From assembly GCF_000332275.1 (NCBI RefSeq), contig NZ_CM001776.1, positions 2,979,737-3,043,736 of the forward strand: a stretch of DNA of 64,000 nt, given 5' to 3'. The stretch is from Synechococcus sp. PCC 7336 (GTDB lineage Bacteria > Cyanobacteriota > Cyanobacteriia > Thermostichales > PCC-7336). The translations under genes were made by a program, and so were the position numbers. The notes beneath the pieces are model-generated. The model had not been told where the DNA came from. It made no database searches and worked only from the letters and a program-made list of their open reading frames with translations. Position 1 is the first letter of the stretch, and each line of letters starts with the position of its first letter. Positions 37,658 to 49,659 of the stretch are shown in pieces.

Positions 37658-40315
37658 CTAAAACGGCAGTTCCCCTTGCTCGACACCACTGGTGTCAGTA
37701 GGTTGCTTTTTGCCATTGCGCCCATTCGTATGGCTGCGACGCAGCCCGACAGCAATGTGACTGTGCCGATCCACCTGCGCGAGCACTTGGCGGGCGCGTT
37801 GAATCACGCTAGAGGGCAACCCGGCTAGACGACCCACTTCGATACCGTAAGAGCGATCCGCCCCGCCAGGACTGACTTGATGCAAAAAGATAATTTCGTC
37901 TTCGAGCTCCTTCACCACCACCTGAAAATTCGCCACGTTGGGCAGGATTGACGCGAGTTCGTTCAGCTCGTGATAGTGGGTGGCAAAAATTGTGCGGGAC
38001 TTCAGAACTTTCGCGAGATACTCGGCCACAGCCCAGGCGATCGAGAGTCCGTCAAACGTCGCCGTTCCCCGTCCGATTTCATCCAAGAGCACTAACGATC
38101 GCTCTGTCGCGTGGTTGAGAATATTGGCCGTCTCGTTCATTTCCACCATAAACGTCGACTGACCCGTCGCCAGATCGTCCACCGCCCCCACGCGGGTGAA
38201 AACGCGATCGCAAATTCCCAATTCGGCAAACTCGGCAGGCACGAAACTGCCCATCTGTGCCATCACCTGAATCAATCCCACCTGCCGCAAATAGGTGCTC
38301 TTGCCGCTCATATTCGGCCCCGTCAACACCATCAAATCTGCCGACTTGCGCGTGCCCAACTTGAGGGAATTGGAGACAAACATACCCAACGGTAGCGATT
38401 GTTCTACGACTGGATGGCGAGCCTCCACCAGATTTAACGTGCGATCGCCCACCATCTGCGGACAACAGTAATTGAACGCAGCGGCAATCTCGGCCAAGCC
38501 GGCCAGGATATCGGCAGTGGCGATCGCCTCCGCCACCTCCCGAATCAAGCTGGCATAGCTCCCCACCTCCATGCGCAAAGCGAGGAAGAGATCGTATTCC
38601 AACTGCTGAATCTCAGTTTGAGCGGTGAGAATGCGAGCCTCCCGCTCCTTTAACTCGGGGGTAATATAGCGTTCTTCATTGACCAGTGTTTGCTTGCGAA
38701 TGTAGTCTGCGGGAGCCTGTTTGGACTTGGCTCGGCTGATGCTGATGTAATAGCCAAATGCCTTGGTAAACCCCACTTTGAGGGTGGGAATGCCGCTGCG
38801 CTCCCGTTCGGTTGTTTCCAAGGCGGCAATCCACTTTCGATCGCTTTCCACCTGCGATCGCAATTCATCCAGCGCAGTATCCACCCCCGCTTGCATTAAG
38901 CCCCCTTCAGTCAACGTCAGGGGAGGGTGGGGCACGAGGGTTTCGTGCAGAGTTTGACTCAATTGTTCTAATTCTGGATCGACGGCCTGCAACCGCTGCA
39001 GCAACTGTGCCCGAGTGCCTGCCAGCAGCATGGCCAGCTCTGGCAGTTTCTCTAATGAATTGGCTAACCCCACTAAGTCGCGGGCGTTAGCGGTTCCCGA
39101 GCCCGCTCGCCCCGCCAGCCGCTCTAGGTCGTAGACTTCGCTGAGAGATTGCTGCAGTTTGGCGCGCAGGTGTCCGTCCTCCAGCAACTCGGCGATCGCC
39201 GCTTGACGCTGCTGAATTTTGGCAATGCTCAACAGCGGTTGCAGCAGCCAGCGCCGCAAGGCCCGCCCCCCCATCGCGGTGCGAGTGCGATCGAGTGCCC
39301 ACAGGAGCGATCCGTGCAGTAGGCCATCTCGCACGGTTTGCAACAGTTCCAGATTGCGGCGGGTCTGGTAGTCAATAATGAGAAATTCGTCGATGGTGTA
39401 GGTCTGCAGCCGCTCTAGGTTGAGGGCGGTGCCTTTGCGGGTATCGCTGAGATAGTGCAGCAGGCCACCAGCAGCACGGATGGCGAGGGGCAGGCGATCG
39501 CAGCCAAATCCTTCCAACGATTTCACCTTGAGGGCAATCAGCAGCTCGGAGCGAGCTTCCCCCGCTTCAAACGGACGTTGGGGGCGCAAGGTATAGCAGA
39601 ATTGCTGCGGCAATCCCTCGGGAATGCGACCGCCTCCCCCCTCGCCGGGACGAAACAATCCCAGCCGATCGCCGGTTTCGTCTACGGGCAACAGAATTTC
39701 GGCAGGTTGCAAGCGCAAGAGTTCTTGGCTGAGACGATCGATCTGTTTGTGTTGCGCGACCCGAAATTCGCCGGTGGAAATATCGGCATAGGCTAAACCC
39801 CATTCTTGGTTAGGCGATCGCCCCACCAACACTACCGCTGCCAAGTAGTTGTTTTGGCGGGCGGCCAGCAAGCCTTCTTCTAAAATGGTTCCCGGCGTCA
39901 AGACTCGCGTCACTTCCCGCGAAATCAATCCTTTGGATTGGTCGGCGGATTCCATTTGCTCGCAAATGGCGATCGCGTATCCCTTTTGCACCAACTGGGC
40001 TGCATAGCGATCCATCGCGTGATGGGGCACCCCCGCCATCGGAATCCGTCCCAACTTTTTATCCGGTCGCCCGGTCAGGACTAATTCCAATTCGCGAGCA
40101 ACGGTGTAAGCATCCTGAAAAAACGTCTCGTAAAAATCCCCACAGCGATACATCAAGACTGCCTGCGGGTATTGCGCCTTCATTTCGGCGTAGTGGGCCA
40201 TCATCGGCGTTAGCTGCTCTCGATCCATCTCCAGCACGTTCCACCGCTCGATCGGATCGTCCAGCGCGGGCATGCGATCGGGGGTATCGGTCAGAGGATT
40301 GAGGGATTGGGACAT
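37658..40315 (-). CDS. mutS: DNA mismatch repair protein MutS
   Basis: MutS recognises mismatches and starts repair. The mismatch-binding N-terminus has [14 protein letters not shown] (the FYE wedge, about residues 55-68). The core, lever and clamp domains follow, and the ATPase has Walker [15 protein letters not shown] and Walker B-type [17 protein letters not shown] start at ATG 40315 ([16 protein letters not shown]), giving 885 residues. A longer frame adds 21 codons with no family match. It is the MutS1 type, not MutS2. No mutL lies nearby. Confidence 0.96.
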   Translation of the reverse strand: MSQSLNPLTDTPDRMPALDDPIERWNVLEMDREQLTPMMAHYAEMKAQYPQAVLMYRCGDFYETFFQDAYTVARELELVLTGRPDKKLGRIPMAGVPHHAMDRYAAQLVQKGYAIAICEQMESADQSKGLISREVTRVLTPGTILEEGLLAARQNNYLAAVVLVGRSPNQEWGLAYADISTGEFRVAQHKQIDRLSQELLRLQPAEILLPVDETGDRLGLFRPGEGGGGRIPEGLPQQFCYTLRPQRPFEAGEARSELLIALKVKSLEGFGCDRLPLAIRAAGGLLHYLSDTRKGTALNLERLQTYTIDEFLIIDYQTRRNLELLQTVRDGLLHGSLLWALDRTRTAMGGRALRRWLLQPLLSIAKIQQRQAAIAELLEDGHLRAKLQQSLSEVYDLERLAGRAGSGTANARDLVGLANSLEKLPELAMLLAGTRAQLLQRLQAVDPELEQLSQTLHETLVPHPPLTLTEGGLMQAGVDTALDELRSQVESDRKWIAALETTERERSGIPTLKVGFTKAFGYYISISRAKSKQAPADYIRKQTLVNEERYITPELKEREARILTAQTEIQQLEYDLFLALRMEVGSYASLIREVAEAIATADILAGLAEIAAAFNYCCPQMVGDRTLNLVEARHPVVEQSLPLGMFVSNSLKLGTRKSADLMVLTGPNMSGKSTYLRQVGLIQVMAQMGSFVPAEFAELGICDRVFTRVGAVDDLATGQSTFMVEMNETANILNHATERSLVLLDEIGRGTATFDGLSIAWAVAEYLAKVLKSRTIFATHYHELNELASILPNVANFQVVVKELEDEIIFLHQVSPGGADRSYGIEVGRLAGLPSSVIQRARQVLAQVDRHSHIAVGLRRSHTNGRNGKKQPTDTSGVEQGELPF

Positions 40316-40787
40316 CGTTGCTGGAGGGGTGAGAAAAAAGAGGACAGTTCGCCAATCGCGGTGGCTGGCGACATCCACTGTGGGAGCTATTGATTCTATA
40401 CCCAGTACTCTAACTGAAGCTGAAACGCTCTACGCGCGCGACCTCTGACGCGGAACAAGACGGACAGTGTTACATAGTAACTCCATGTATATGTATGTAG
40501 AGGTGTTAGGTAGAATGAGTCATTCTAATAAATGAAGCAATCCTAGATGAGTTAAAAATATCGATTCTTGCCAGTACTGGATTAAGTCCCCCTTAGACTA
40601 TACAACTGGTCTGGATCTGCTATAGTTTATTTAATCCGTATAAATACCGTTTTAGTGTGCTAAAATTCTTATTGAATAAATCAACTAATCCCTGAATTTG
40701 ACTACTCTGACTGTATCTCAGATTCAAGCTAACGGTCGAGATCTTGCTTCAACTCAACCGTTAGTAAAATCAGTAAAGATCGAATAA
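40316..40787. other. AT-rich intergenic region upstream of the R-M genes
   Basis: About 470 bases, much more AT-rich than the surroundings and without HIP1 sites. It marks the left edge of the acquired restriction-modification island. A short frame at about 40490 is too small to support. A perfect palindrome lies at 40511. Confidence 0.6.
40511..40527. promoter_or_regulatory. 17-base palindrome upstream of the R-M genes
   Basis: TAGAATGA-G-TCATTCTA is a perfect 8-base inverted repeat about a central G. It may be an operator for the methylase gene, although no controller protein gene is seen nearby. Confidence 0.4.
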
Positions 40788-42530
40788 ATGGATAGAAATT
40801 TATCAGTGGAACAACTCAGCTTTAATCTGTCTGGAGAACATGCCAGAAATCATTCACCCTTAATTTCTGATGCAGTAAATCAATTATCTGAGCACAGTAA
40901 TCTTGAGGATCGAGGAGCAATATATACTCGCTCCGAAGTGGTTGAATTTATTCTGAACTTACTGGGCTACGTTGAAGAACAGCCTCTATACACAAAAAGG
41001 CTTCTAGAGCCATCATTTGGCAGGGGTGACTTCCTAATACCTAGCGTCAAGCGGTTGATTGCTAGTTGGAAATCATCACAATCAAAGGGAGCAGCGGTCA
41101 AGGATCTGGGTCATGCAATCCGAGCTGTCGAACTACATCGAGAAACCTTTATAGCTACACGCACAGCACTATTAAATCTCCTTACTCAAGAGCTAGATAC
41201 TACTAGCGCTCAAACTCTAGTAGATCGTTGGCTCAATCAGGGTGATTTTTTATTAAATCCACTTGATGGCCAATTTGACTTTGTAGTAGGTAACCCTCCA
41301 TATGTACGTCAGGAGTTTATCCCCGATATCTTACTGGCTGAATATCGGCGACGCTACAAGACTATGTACGACCGAGCAGACATCTACATTCCGTTTATAG
41401 AGCGTTCCCTATTTGCACTAAGTGACAGTGGAAGCTTAGGTTTTATTTGCGCCGATCGGTGGATGAAGAACCGTTATGGAGGTCCGCTGCGCCGGTTGAT
41501 ATCTGAACAGTACCATCTTAAAATCTACGTCGACATGGTGGGTACACCCGCATTTCATACAGATGTCAGTGCCTATCCAGCCATCACTATCATCAGCCGG
41601 GAAGTGCAAGCACCTACACGAATTGCCCACCGTCCGGCAATCGATCGAGACACGCTGACACGCTTAGCTCATACATTGCGGAACCAGAAACCGTTAAAAG
41701 ATTGTGACAGGGTGCGCGAACTGGCACAAGTCGTGAATGGGGCAGAACCCTGGTTACTCGAATCCGCTGACCAGATGGCATTAATTCGCCGTCTCGAGCA
41801 GCAATTTCCAACTCTTGAGGCAACAGGTTGTAAGGTCGGTATCGGTGTAGCAACAGGTGCAGACAAAGCATTCATTGGCGACCTTAACGATCTTGATGTC
41901 GAGCCGGATCGCAAGTTACCGCTAGTCACCACTAGAGATATTTTGTCTGGTGAGGTGCAATGGCACGGGCAGGGAGTAATCAATCCATTTGCTGTGGGAC
42001 GAGGGCTTGTTGAATTAGAAGATTATCCACGACTGCGTCGCTACCTAGAGGAACGCCGGGAGGTTATTGCAAGTCGTCACTGCGCTCAAAAGTCACCAGC
42101 CAATTGGTACAGAACAATTGACCGAATTCATCCAGAACTGGCAAAGAAGCCCAAGCTTCTCATCCCTGATATCAAAGGGAAGGCTCATATCGTCTATGAA
42201 AATGGGAAGCTGTATCCACATCACAATCTTTATTATGTCATATCCAATCAATGGAATCTGCGTGCCTTGCAGGCTGTGCTACTATCAGAAATTTCTCGCC
42301 TATTCATAGCAACGTATTCAACCCAAATGCGGGGTGGATTTCTTCGCTTCCAAGCTCAGTACCTGCGTCGTATTCGTATTCCTTTTTGGGCAGATGTGAG
42401 TGAGGAAATTAGGCAAGAGCTAATTGACGCTGCAACCGATCGCAACCTCCAGGCGTGCAACTGTGCAGCATTCAAGCTATATGCATTGAGTAACGAAGAG
42501 AGATCCGCTTTAGGCAGTAATGGAGAGTAA
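40788..42530 (+). CDS. Type II N6-adenine DNA methyltransferase
   Basis: A 580-residue methyltransferase of the gamma group with motif I region [13 protein letters not shown] (about residues 79-91) and catalytic motif [11 protein letters not shown] (about 170-178). The C-terminal half (about 340-560) looks like a TaqI/Eco57I-type target recognition domain ([37 protein letters not shown]). It starts on ATG 40788. Its stop abuts the start of a XhoI-like nuclease, so it is the cognate protective methylase, expected to modify adenine in CTCGAG. The sequence is AT-rich relative to the neighbours. Confidence 0.9.
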   Translation: MDRNLSVEQLSFNLSGEHARNHSPLISDAVNQLSEHSNLEDRGAIYTRSEVVEFILNLLGYVEEQPLYTKRLLEPSFGRGDFLIPSVKRLIASWKSSQSKGAAVKDLGHAIRAVELHRETFIATRTALLNLLTQELDTTSAQTLVDRWLNQGDFLLNPLDGQFDFVVGNPPYVRQEFIPDILLAEYRRRYKTMYDRADIYIPFIERSLFALSDSGSLGFICADRWMKNRYGGPLRRLISEQYHLKIYVDMVGTPAFHTDVSAYPAITIISREVQAPTRIAHRPAIDRDTLTRLAHTLRNQKPLKDCDRVRELAQVVNGAEPWLLESADQMALIRRLEQQFPTLEATGCKVGIGVATGADKAFIGDLNDLDVEPDRKLPLVTTRDILSGEVQWHGQGVINPFAVGRGLVELEDYPRLRRYLEERREVIASRHCAQKSPANWYRTIDRIHPELAKKPKLLIPDIKGKAHIVYENGKLYPHHNLYYVISNQWNLRALQAVLLSEISRLFIATYSTQMRGGFLRFQAQYLRRIRIPFWADVSEEIRQELIDAATDRNLQACNCAAFKLYALSNEERSALGSNGE

Positions 42531-43268
42531 ATGGCACTCGATCTAGTTGATTACGAACGAAAAGCTCAGGCAGCAGTAATGACATTCTGGAGAAGTCGTG
42601 AGGTTGCCAAACAAAAACAGCTAGACTCTGGGAAAGCAGATCGGGGAGAGCGTGCTGGGGTCACTGCTGGGAAAAACATGAATGGGTTTATCGAATTGAT
42701 TGTGGATCTGGTAAGGGAAAATGGTCTCGAACATGCCAAAATTCATCAAAAGCGAGCCGTGTTAACGCTGCCTGGATACTTCCGCCCAACAAAACTTTGG
42801 GACCTACTCATCACTTATCAAGGCGAGCTGATTGCTGCCATCGAGTTGAAAAGCCAGGTTGGGCCATCATTCGGTAATAACTTCAATAATCGGACGGAGG
42901 AAGCCATTGGGACAGCCCACGATTTTTGGATAGCCTACCGTGAAGGCGCGTTCGGTCAACAGCTACGCCCCTTTGCTGGCTGGCTCATGTTGGTGGAAGA
43001 TGCAGTGGCATCGCGTTCTCCTGTGAGGAATAGTTCGCCCCATTTTCCAGTGTTTCAAGAATTTAGGGAAACTTCCTACCTAAAGAGGTACGACCTGCTC
43101 TGTCAGAAAATGATTCAGGAACAGCTTTACACCCACGCAGCTCTAATCGCGTCCCCACGAAAGGCTGCAGATAGCGGAGAATTCTCAGCACTTTCCACAA
43201 TGAGTAGTCTTAAGACTTTTGTTACCGCACTGGCCGGATATGTAGCGACTGAGGCTGCACGGCACTGA
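42531..43268 (+). CDS. XhoI/PaeR7I-family type II restriction endonuclease
   Basis: A 245-residue restriction nuclease strongly resembling XhoI and PaeR7I, which cut CTCGAG. Shared blocks are [42 protein letters not shown], the catalytic [15 protein letters not shown] and [17 protein letters not shown]. The PD-(D/E)XK active site uses the Asp of LWDLL and the Glu and Lys of IELK. It starts immediately after the methylase stop, so translation is probably coupled. The protein is a little longer than XhoI, and its C-terminus differs. Predicted recognition of CTCGAG is inference from family. Confidence 0.93.
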   Translation: MALDLVDYERKAQAAVMTFWRSREVAKQKQLDSGKADRGERAGVTAGKNMNGFIELIVDLVRENGLEHAKIHQKRAVLTLPGYFRPTKLWDLLITYQGELIAAIELKSQVGPSFGNNFNNRTEEAIGTAHDFWIAYREGAFGQQLRPFAGWLMLVEDAVASRSPVRNSSPHFPVFQEFRETSYLKRYDLLCQKMIQEQLYTHAALIASPRKAADSGEFSALSTMSSLKTFVTALAGYVATEAARH

Positions 43269-43320
43269 GGCTGCACGGCTTGGTTGAGATACCTCTCCAA
43301 TTTGGCTAGCCAAGCGTTGG

Positions 43321-46317
43321 TTACAGGCTGGCAGAGTGCCGAACAATCTCAGCCTCCGGCAGAGGAACGCGCAATCGAGCCACGGTGCCGCTCCCATTGC
43401 GACGGGCTTTCCATTCAATCGTGCCACCAATAATGTCAGCCCGATAGCGCATATTGAGCAAACCGTGGGAGCCCTCTCGGGACGGGTTCGCCGGCATCCC
43501 CTTGCCATCGTCAATCACCTTAACCTCTAAATAACCATCCTCCGTCACAGAAAGGGTGCAATCGACACGGGTCGCCTCCGCATGCTTGACCACATTGTTC
43601 AACGCCTCCTGCACAATGCGGAATAGCGTACTCTGGGCCAGAGGCTCTAAAGCATTCAGCTCCCCGCGAGTGCGATCGTCAAAGCGCGCCAGCAACGGAC
43701 GGGTCGATCGCTGGGCCGCTCGCTCCAACAAACTGCGTAACGCCGAGCCCAAATTAAACGCCCGCATTGCCGTCGGCTGCAGGTCCTCCACAATGCCGCG
43801 CAACTCGGTAATCGTCTCTCGCAACTGCTGACTCCAAGCCGCGATCGCCTGCTGCTGTTGCATCGGGTCGGGTTGAGCCTGCGAGGCCAACTGCTGCATT
43901 TGCCGCGACATTGCTCCCAAATCGGCAATACTCTGATCGTGCAGATCCGCCGCCAGCCGGCGACTTTCAGCCTCCCGTCCCTCACTCAATCCCCGCATCG
44001 CAGCCGTGAGCGCATCCCGCATCCGAGCTTGTTCCGAAAACTGCGTCCGCTGCACCGCGACAGCCGTCATATCGGCGATCGCCTCCACCAACTCCAATTC
44101 TGCCGCCGCAAACGTATGGCCCCGCTCTCGACTCGCCTCAAACTCCGTTTCGCGTATGGGGGAAGAAACCGTCGTGCAGATGACCCCCAACACGTCGTCC
44201 GCAATCTCTACCGGGACGGCCATCAACGATCGAATGCCCAATCGCACTAAGTTTTGTCGGGCTTGGGGAGCGATGGGATAAGTTTGAATATCGTCAATGA
44301 GTAAACTCTCGTGACGGCTGTAGCAGGTGAGCAACAACAGCCAGCTCAAATCTGAGGCCACTTCACTCGTGGGCTGAGCTTCACAGCCATCGCGGCGAAA
44401 GGATTGAGCCGATTGAAATTGGGCCGGAACCATCTCTGGGGAAGTATCGACACTCAGAACCAAGTGAGAGGCATGCAACTTTTCATCAATTTGCTGCTGC
44501 AGGGCTTCGGAAGAGAGTTGGGCTAACTGCGAGGTCTGCTGAGAAGACAGCGTAATAAAATCGCAGCAATCTAGATGCAGGGCGTCGGCACAGCCCTCCA
44601 GGGCAATGGCAATAATCTCTTGCACCTGATGGGTGCCCGTCAGCCTTTGAGCGAGTTGTCGCAGTAGCGTTTCGCGGCGGGCGAGACGGCGGGTTTGTTG
44701 GTGGAGCTGCGCTTGCTTGAGGGCAATGCCCGCCTGTTCGGCAACGGCGATCGCCAGGGAGAATTTTTCGGGGGCAAACGACTGCTCCGATCGCCGCGCC
44801 ACTAAGACAATCGTGCCCAACAGTTCGCCATCTTGCACGAGGGGCAATAGAGCAGTGCTGTTGGCCAACTGCAGTTGAAAAAACTGGCATTCTGCCGGTC
44901 GAATGCGGTCGAGATCGCCCACTTTCAGCAAGACTGGATAGCCATTGGCGAGGGTGTCGTAGATCTGGATATCGGAGGGATCGCGATCGCCCTCCTCTCG
45001 AGCGGGAAAAACCATCATGTCGCGATAGAGCTGAATGTGGCAATCTTCCAGTTCTAGAGCAGTGGCCAAAGCAACCTCAATCGACTTCAGGACTTGATTG
45101 GGATCGAGGGAGTTGCGGATATCGGCGCTGATTTCATTGAGCAGCGCTTCGCGGCGGGCCTGTTGCTCGGTTTTGGCATAGAGATGGGATTGGGTAATCG
45201 CGATCGCTAACTGTTCTGCCACCGCCTTCAGCAGTTGGCAATCGGAGTCCGTCCAGTCGCAGGGGATGCCCCCTTCCTCTGGACTATCTGCCCGCTCCGA
45301 GGCTTGCAATTGCAACTCCTGCACGTAATCCAAGCGGCAGCGATGGACGCTCAAAATGCCGTAATAGGACTGGCCTAAATTCAGCCCAACCAGCATCAGA
45401 GATTGCACCCCCGCATCGTGCAGCAACTGCGCATTCTCGGCATCCATCTCATCCAGCGACAGCCATACCTGCAGGGCAATTCGCTGATTTTGCTGGAGCA
45501 ATGCTTTGGCTAGCACTTGCTCCCGATCTGCGGCCGGACGACCCAACCACGAATCGACGTAGGGCTGAGCAAAAGCGTGGCGATAGACCAGTTGCTCTGC
45601 ATGCGGATCGCAGTATAAAAACTGAACTCGACAAGCCTGCAGTGCCTGTCCGATCGCTTCTACTGCTGCTTGCAAAATGTCATCCAGATTGAGAGAGGCA
45701 CGAATGCTGTCAATAATCCGGTACAGCAGTGCCTGACGCTCTGCCTGCTGGCGCAGTTGAAACGATTGCCGAGCAGCGGCAAGGGCACTGGCCGTATGGG
45801 TGCAGATAAACTGCAAGACTTCTAAAAAGGTTGGGGCTAGGGGCTGACGGCTGAAAACTGCCACACATCCTGCCAATTGAGAGCCCCAATAAATGGGATA
45901 GCTGGCAAACCCCACTAGATTCTCGGCCTCAATCCAGTCGGGGCTCTGAATCCAGGGCTCTCGGTGCAGTTGGTTGCTCAGCTTGGGTGCGCGATCGCGC
46001 ACCAGTTCCCCCAAAGGAGTTTTATCGGGGGCGAGTGTTCGCAGGGCTGCCTGGGCCGGACTGATTAACCCTGCTTGTGCTTTGAGGTGCAGTGCTCCAC
46101 CTGCAGGGTCGTAAAACCACACCAGTGCCGATGCCAGTTCCAATCGTTCCACCAAGCCCTGGGCCAACAGGCGAGCAATCTCTTCGGGATTATCCTGCAC
46201 CTGCAGCTCGCGGGTGACGGGATCGCGGCAAACGCTCAGGCTCTCCACAATCGCGTTGGCGGCTTGCAACTGCTCTAGCAGTCTTTGGGGGTGAGGGTCG
46301 GGAGCAGTAGCAGTCAC
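43321..46317 (-). CDS. multi-GAF sensor histidine kinase (NarL-type)
   Basis: A 998-residue soluble kinase. About four GAF-like domains fill residues 30-755 (for example LGELVRDRAPKLSNQLHR, MLVGLNLGQSYYGILSVHR, LVQDGELLGTIVLVARRSEQ). Then come the HisKA_3-type dimerisation helix LAADLHDQSIADLG and the HATPase with IVQEALNNVVKHAEA and VIDDGKGMPAN. No membrane span is seen. The ligands of the GAF domains are unknown, and I saw no obvious bilin-binding Cys motif. No response regulator gene is adjacent, so its partner is elsewhere. Confidence 0.9.
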   Translation of the reverse strand: MTATAPDPHPQRLLEQLQAANAIVESLSVCRDPVTRELQVQDNPEEIARLLAQGLVERLELASALVWFYDPAGGALHLKAQAGLISPAQAALRTLAPDKTPLGELVRDRAPKLSNQLHREPWIQSPDWIEAENLVGFASYPIYWGSQLAGCVAVFSRQPLAPTFLEVLQFICTHTASALAAARQSFQLRQQAERQALLYRIIDSIRASLNLDDILQAAVEAIGQALQACRVQFLYCDPHAEQLVYRHAFAQPYVDSWLGRPAADREQVLAKALLQQNQRIALQVWLSLDEMDAENAQLLHDAGVQSLMLVGLNLGQSYYGILSVHRCRLDYVQELQLQASERADSPEEGGIPCDWTDSDCQLLKAVAEQLAIAITQSHLYAKTEQQARREALLNEISADIRNSLDPNQVLKSIEVALATALELEDCHIQLYRDMMVFPAREEGDRDPSDIQIYDTLANGYPVLLKVGDLDRIRPAECQFFQLQLANSTALLPLVQDGELLGTIVLVARRSEQSFAPEKFSLAIAVAEQAGIALKQAQLHQQTRRLARRETLLRQLAQRLTGTHQVQEIIAIALEGCADALHLDCCDFITLSSQQTSQLAQLSSEALQQQIDEKLHASHLVLSVDTSPEMVPAQFQSAQSFRRDGCEAQPTSEVASDLSWLLLLTCYSRHESLLIDDIQTYPIAPQARQNLVRLGIRSLMAVPVEIADDVLGVICTTVSSPIRETEFEASRERGHTFAAAELELVEAIADMTAVAVQRTQFSEQARMRDALTAAMRGLSEGREAESRRLAADLHDQSIADLGAMSRQMQQLASQAQPDPMQQQQAIAAWSQQLRETITELRGIVEDLQPTAMRAFNLGSALRSLLERAAQRSTRPLLARFDDRTRGELNALEPLAQSTLFRIVQEALNNVVKHAEATRVDCTLSVTEDGYLEVKVIDDGKGMPANPSREGSHGLLNMRYRADIIGGTIEWKARRNGSGTVARLRVPLPEAEIVRHSASL

Positions 46318-46359
46318 GGGTTCGGAGGGGCGATCGGCTGCCTTTAATGTATTGCAACT

Positions 46360-46598
46360 TTAGGCATTGACGGCCATCTGTCTCGGTGGGAACCTCGATA
46401 AAATTCTATGGAGTGCCAATCCGTTTACCTCGCATAAGCAAAAAACCACTAGACCCAGGCGATCGCAAAACTCCCACACAGATGCCGCTTTGTACTGACA
46501 TGAGGCTGTCTGGATAGCCACGAACCAGACAACAATCGAGTTCCGGCAGATCGATGCCCGCCGCCAATGCCGATGTCGTGAGATGGAGATCTCCACTT
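46360..46598 (-). pseudogene. relic of a DEAD/DEAH-box helicase
   Basis: Immediately after the ppc stop, the minus strand reads GDLHLTTSALAAGIDLPELD then CCLVRGYPDSLMSVQ. This is the motif V region of Hrq1/YprA-like helicases (consensus ATSALxxGIDLPxLDCCxxRGYPGSLMS). Further on, the neighbouring frame gives DRLGLVVFCLCEVNGLALHR, which fits the sequence after the helicase arginine finger. So at least one frameshift and loss of the arginine-rich motif are needed. No other helicase parts are in the window. The fragment is a clear pseudogene remnant. Confidence 0.6.
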
Positions 46599-49557
46599 AG
46601 CCCGTATTGCGCATTCCGGCAGCGATGCCATTGATGGTTAGCAGTGCGCCGCGCAGCAACTCGGGACGACTGTAGCGAGAGCGGCTACCGGGTTGGCGGT
46701 GCTGGCGCAGGCGCTTGAGTAGCGAGACTTGTAAGAAGCCTAAGGGCACGATCGAGCCATTCCGCAGGCGCACGGAGGTCTGCAAAGAGGGATCGCCATC
46801 CAGCAGCGTGCCCCGTTCGGCGATCGCCAGCACCAGATCGCGCGTGCGGGCCATTTCAGCGGCAATGCGATCGAATAATTGTTCGTTTGTCTTGCGATGT
46901 TTCTCAGACCCTAGCTCGCGCATGTAGTGGCGGGCAATTTGCATGTCTACCTTAGCCAGCGTCATCTCCACCTTCGCAATAGCTGTTTTGAAGAAAGGCC
47001 AGTTGCGGTAGAGACTGCGCAGGTAGGCCAGGTTTTCTGCGGGATTTTCGTCCACGTAGGAAGCCATTGCCGTGCCGACGCCGTACCAAGAGGGCAGCAG
47101 GAATCGGCTTTGGGTCCAGCTAAAGACCCAAGGAATGGCTCGCAAGCCATCCAAGTCTTTTTTCTTACTATTGCGACGGGTGGGGCGGGAGCTGATTTGC
47201 AGTAGGCTAATTTCTTCAATCGGGGTGGCTTCTAAAAAGAACTCTAAAAAGCCGGGGGTCTCGTAGACGAGGGAACGGTATTCCTGGCGCGATCGCGTCG
47301 CCAAGTCCTCCATGAGCTGCAACCAATCGGCAGATTTATCCGCATTGGTGAGCAATAAACTGGACTGAATCACAGCGCTAGTCACCGTCTCCAGGTTGTA
47401 AACCGCTGCCTCCAACAGAGAATATTTGGACGCCAGCACTTCCCCTTGCTCGGTGATTTTAATCCGACCGCCAATGCTGCGACCGGGCTGGGCCAAAATT
47501 GCTTCGTAGGCAGGACCGCCGCCGCGACCCACCGAGCCGCCGCGACCGTGAAAAATCCGCAGCACGATACCGTACTGTTCTGCCACCTTTTGCAGCGCTA
47601 CCTGAGCCTTGTAAATTTCCCAGTTGCTGCTCAAAAAGCCAGAATCTTTATTGCTGTCGGAATAGCCCAGCATCACCTCCTGTAAATCTCCGAGCGATCG
47701 CAAATACTCGCGATAGAAGGGCAACTGAAACATTTCCTCCATCACTGCAGGAGCCCGTTTGAGATCGTCCACCGTTTCAAATAGAGGCACGACCGCAAGA
47801 CTGCCGGAGGCGGCAATCGGATCGTAGAGTCCTGCTTCTTTAGCTAAGAGCAACACTTCCAGCATGTCGCTACTGCAGCGGTTCATACTGATGATATAGG
47901 TATGGCAAAGGGGGCGGCCGAATTCCTGCTGCAACAAACGGATCGTTCGGAAGGTTTCGATGACCTCAATCGTTTTGGCGGACACAAAAGAGCCATCTGG
48001 CTCGGGGGGGGTCGGCGCAGCTTTACGATTGGAGCGGGTGGCGGGAACTGCTGGCACTGCCGGTAGCTCGGAAGGGATGATGGGGCGGCGAGTTTGGAGT
48101 TCTCGCACCAGCCACTCCGTTTTTTCCTGCTCCGATAGCTCGGCATAAGAACGCGGCAAAATGCGCAAGTAATCGAACACTTCGGTGAAGGTTTTCTCGT
48201 GGACGCGGCTGTCTTGGCGCACGTCCAGCCGAGCCAGGTAGAAGCCAAACACCTCCACTTGAGCAATCAATTGTTCGAGTTGGCGACAGCGGATCTGGCT
48301 GCCTTTCAAACTCTTTTGAATCAGATCGAGATCCCCCAGAAACTCATCGGCATTCGCGTAGCCTTGAGAGGGGGCTACATGACGCTGTAATGGATCGGGA
48401 TGGCGCAATTGCTCGTTGCGATCGCGAGTCAACTCCAATTTGCGCTGCATGTAGCTGAGCTTGAGGCGATAGGGTTCCTGCCGAAACTTGAGCGAGAGGG
48501 ATTCGTACACATCGGGGAATTGGCTTTGGTCCTGTTCGAGCGCCGTTAAGAGTTCGCTATCGACATCGCTCCAATGCAACGACAGGCTGAGGGCGCGCAC
48601 GAGTTGTTTGACGGACTGAATGTATTTATTCAGGACCAAATTGCGTTGATAGCAAGCGGTTTGCCAACTGACTTCGGGGGTAACAGAAGGGTTGCCGTCG
48701 CGGTCTGCCCCCACCCAAGAACCGAAGCTGCAGAAATTGACTCTAGGAGCCTCTGTCTCGGGGAACGACACTTGTAGATTTTGGGATAGACGCTCGTGCA
48801 ATAAGGGAATGGCGTTGAATAACACCTGCTCGAAGTAGTGCAGCGTATAGTCCACTTCGTCTAGAACCGTAGGCTTGAACTGATGCAGCTCGTCAGTCCG
48901 CCACCACAGCGAAATTTCCTCCTGCAGTTGCTGGCGCAACACATCTGCTTCCCATCCCACCGGGTCTTTGAGGCGATCGAGCGCATCTAACAATTGGGAG
49001 AGTGTCCGCTGCTTTTCGCGGATGGTGTGCCGCACGATTTCGGTGGGGTGGGCGGTAAAGACCAAGCGGATATCGAGGGCATCTAGCAGCGACTGCAACT
49101 GCTCGGCAGACACCTGCTGGGATTGAAGGTAAGGGAATAGAATGCCGAATCGCTCTTGTTTGCTTGCCTTGCGAGGGGATGGCACAGTCGAGTTCACCCC
49201 TTCTCGTTCTGCCCGCACGGCTTTGTCGTAACGCTGCTCGATGATATTGATCAGTTGAAAAAAGAGAGCAAAGGCGCGAACAGCCTGAATCGCTTCCTTC
49301 AGGTCGAGATGTTCCACAATTTCGAGCACTTCTGCTGCCGGATACTCGAGCGCCTGTCCTTCTGGCGAACACATCAGGCGCAATTGCTTGAGCAGAGCGA
49401 CGAGTTGAGGACCGCACTCCTGCTGCAGTACGCTCTCCCACAATTCTTCGATTAACGACAGCCGCTGAGCGAGCAATGGATCGTCCGAGACAAATGTGGG
49501 GGCTGGAGTGTCTTTCAGGTCGATGTCGGATACCGCAGAATGGGGGGCAGAACTCAT
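46597..49557 (-). CDS. ppc: phosphoenolpyruvate carboxylase
   Basis: PEP carboxylase adds bicarbonate to PEP to give oxaloacetate, feeding the TCA cycle and amino acids. The 986 residues carry the signatures [27 protein letters not shown] and [14 protein letters not shown] and the family end AAGMRNTG. A Pro/Thr-rich insertion (about residues 485-515, [18 protein letters not shown]) lies in the middle, as seen in other cyanobacterial enzymes. It starts on ATG 49557. A helicase relic begins directly at its stop codon. Confidence 0.97.
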   Translation of the reverse strand: MSSAPHSAVSDIDLKDTPAPTFVSDDPLLAQRLSLIEELWESVLQQECGPQLVALLKQLRLMCSPEGQALEYPAAEVLEIVEHLDLKEAIQAVRAFALFFQLINIIEQRYDKAVRAEREGVNSTVPSPRKASKQERFGILFPYLQSQQVSAEQLQSLLDALDIRLVFTAHPTEIVRHTIREKQRTLSQLLDALDRLKDPVGWEADVLRQQLQEEISLWWRTDELHQFKPTVLDEVDYTLHYFEQVLFNAIPLLHERLSQNLQVSFPETEAPRVNFCSFGSWVGADRDGNPSVTPEVSWQTACYQRNLVLNKYIQSVKQLVRALSLSLHWSDVDSELLTALEQDQSQFPDVYESLSLKFRQEPYRLKLSYMQRKLELTRDRNEQLRHPDPLQRHVAPSQGYANADEFLGDLDLIQKSLKGSQIRCRQLEQLIAQVEVFGFYLARLDVRQDSRVHEKTFTEVFDYLRILPRSYAELSEQEKTEWLVRELQTRRPIIPSELPAVPAVPATRSNRKAAPTPPEPDGSFVSAKTIEVIETFRTIRLLQQEFGRPLCHTYIISMNRCSSDMLEVLLLAKEAGLYDPIAASGSLAVVPLFETVDDLKRAPAVMEEMFQLPFYREYLRSLGDLQEVMLGYSDSNKDSGFLSSNWEIYKAQVALQKVAEQYGIVLRIFHGRGGSVGRGGGPAYEAILAQPGRSIGGRIKITEQGEVLASKYSLLEAAVYNLETVTSAVIQSSLLLTNADKSADWLQLMEDLATRSRQEYRSLVYETPGFLEFFLEATPIEEISLLQISSRPTRRNSKKKDLDGLRAIPWVFSWTQSRFLLPSWYGVGTAMASYVDENPAENLAYLRSLYRNWPFFKTAIAKVEMTLAKVDMQIARHYMRELGSEKHRKTNEQLFDRIAAEMARTRDLVLAIAERGTLLDGDPSLQTSVRLRNGSIVPLGFLQVSLLKRLRQHRQPGSRSRYSRPELLRGALLTINGIAAGMRNTG

Positions 49558-49659
49558 CGGATAGATCGGCTCCAGCTCGAACTTACTCCCACAATTCTAC
49601 GGCTCGATCCTTCATAGGGCGCAGAACTGCTCGATATTGTTCACGATCGCGAAACAGGC

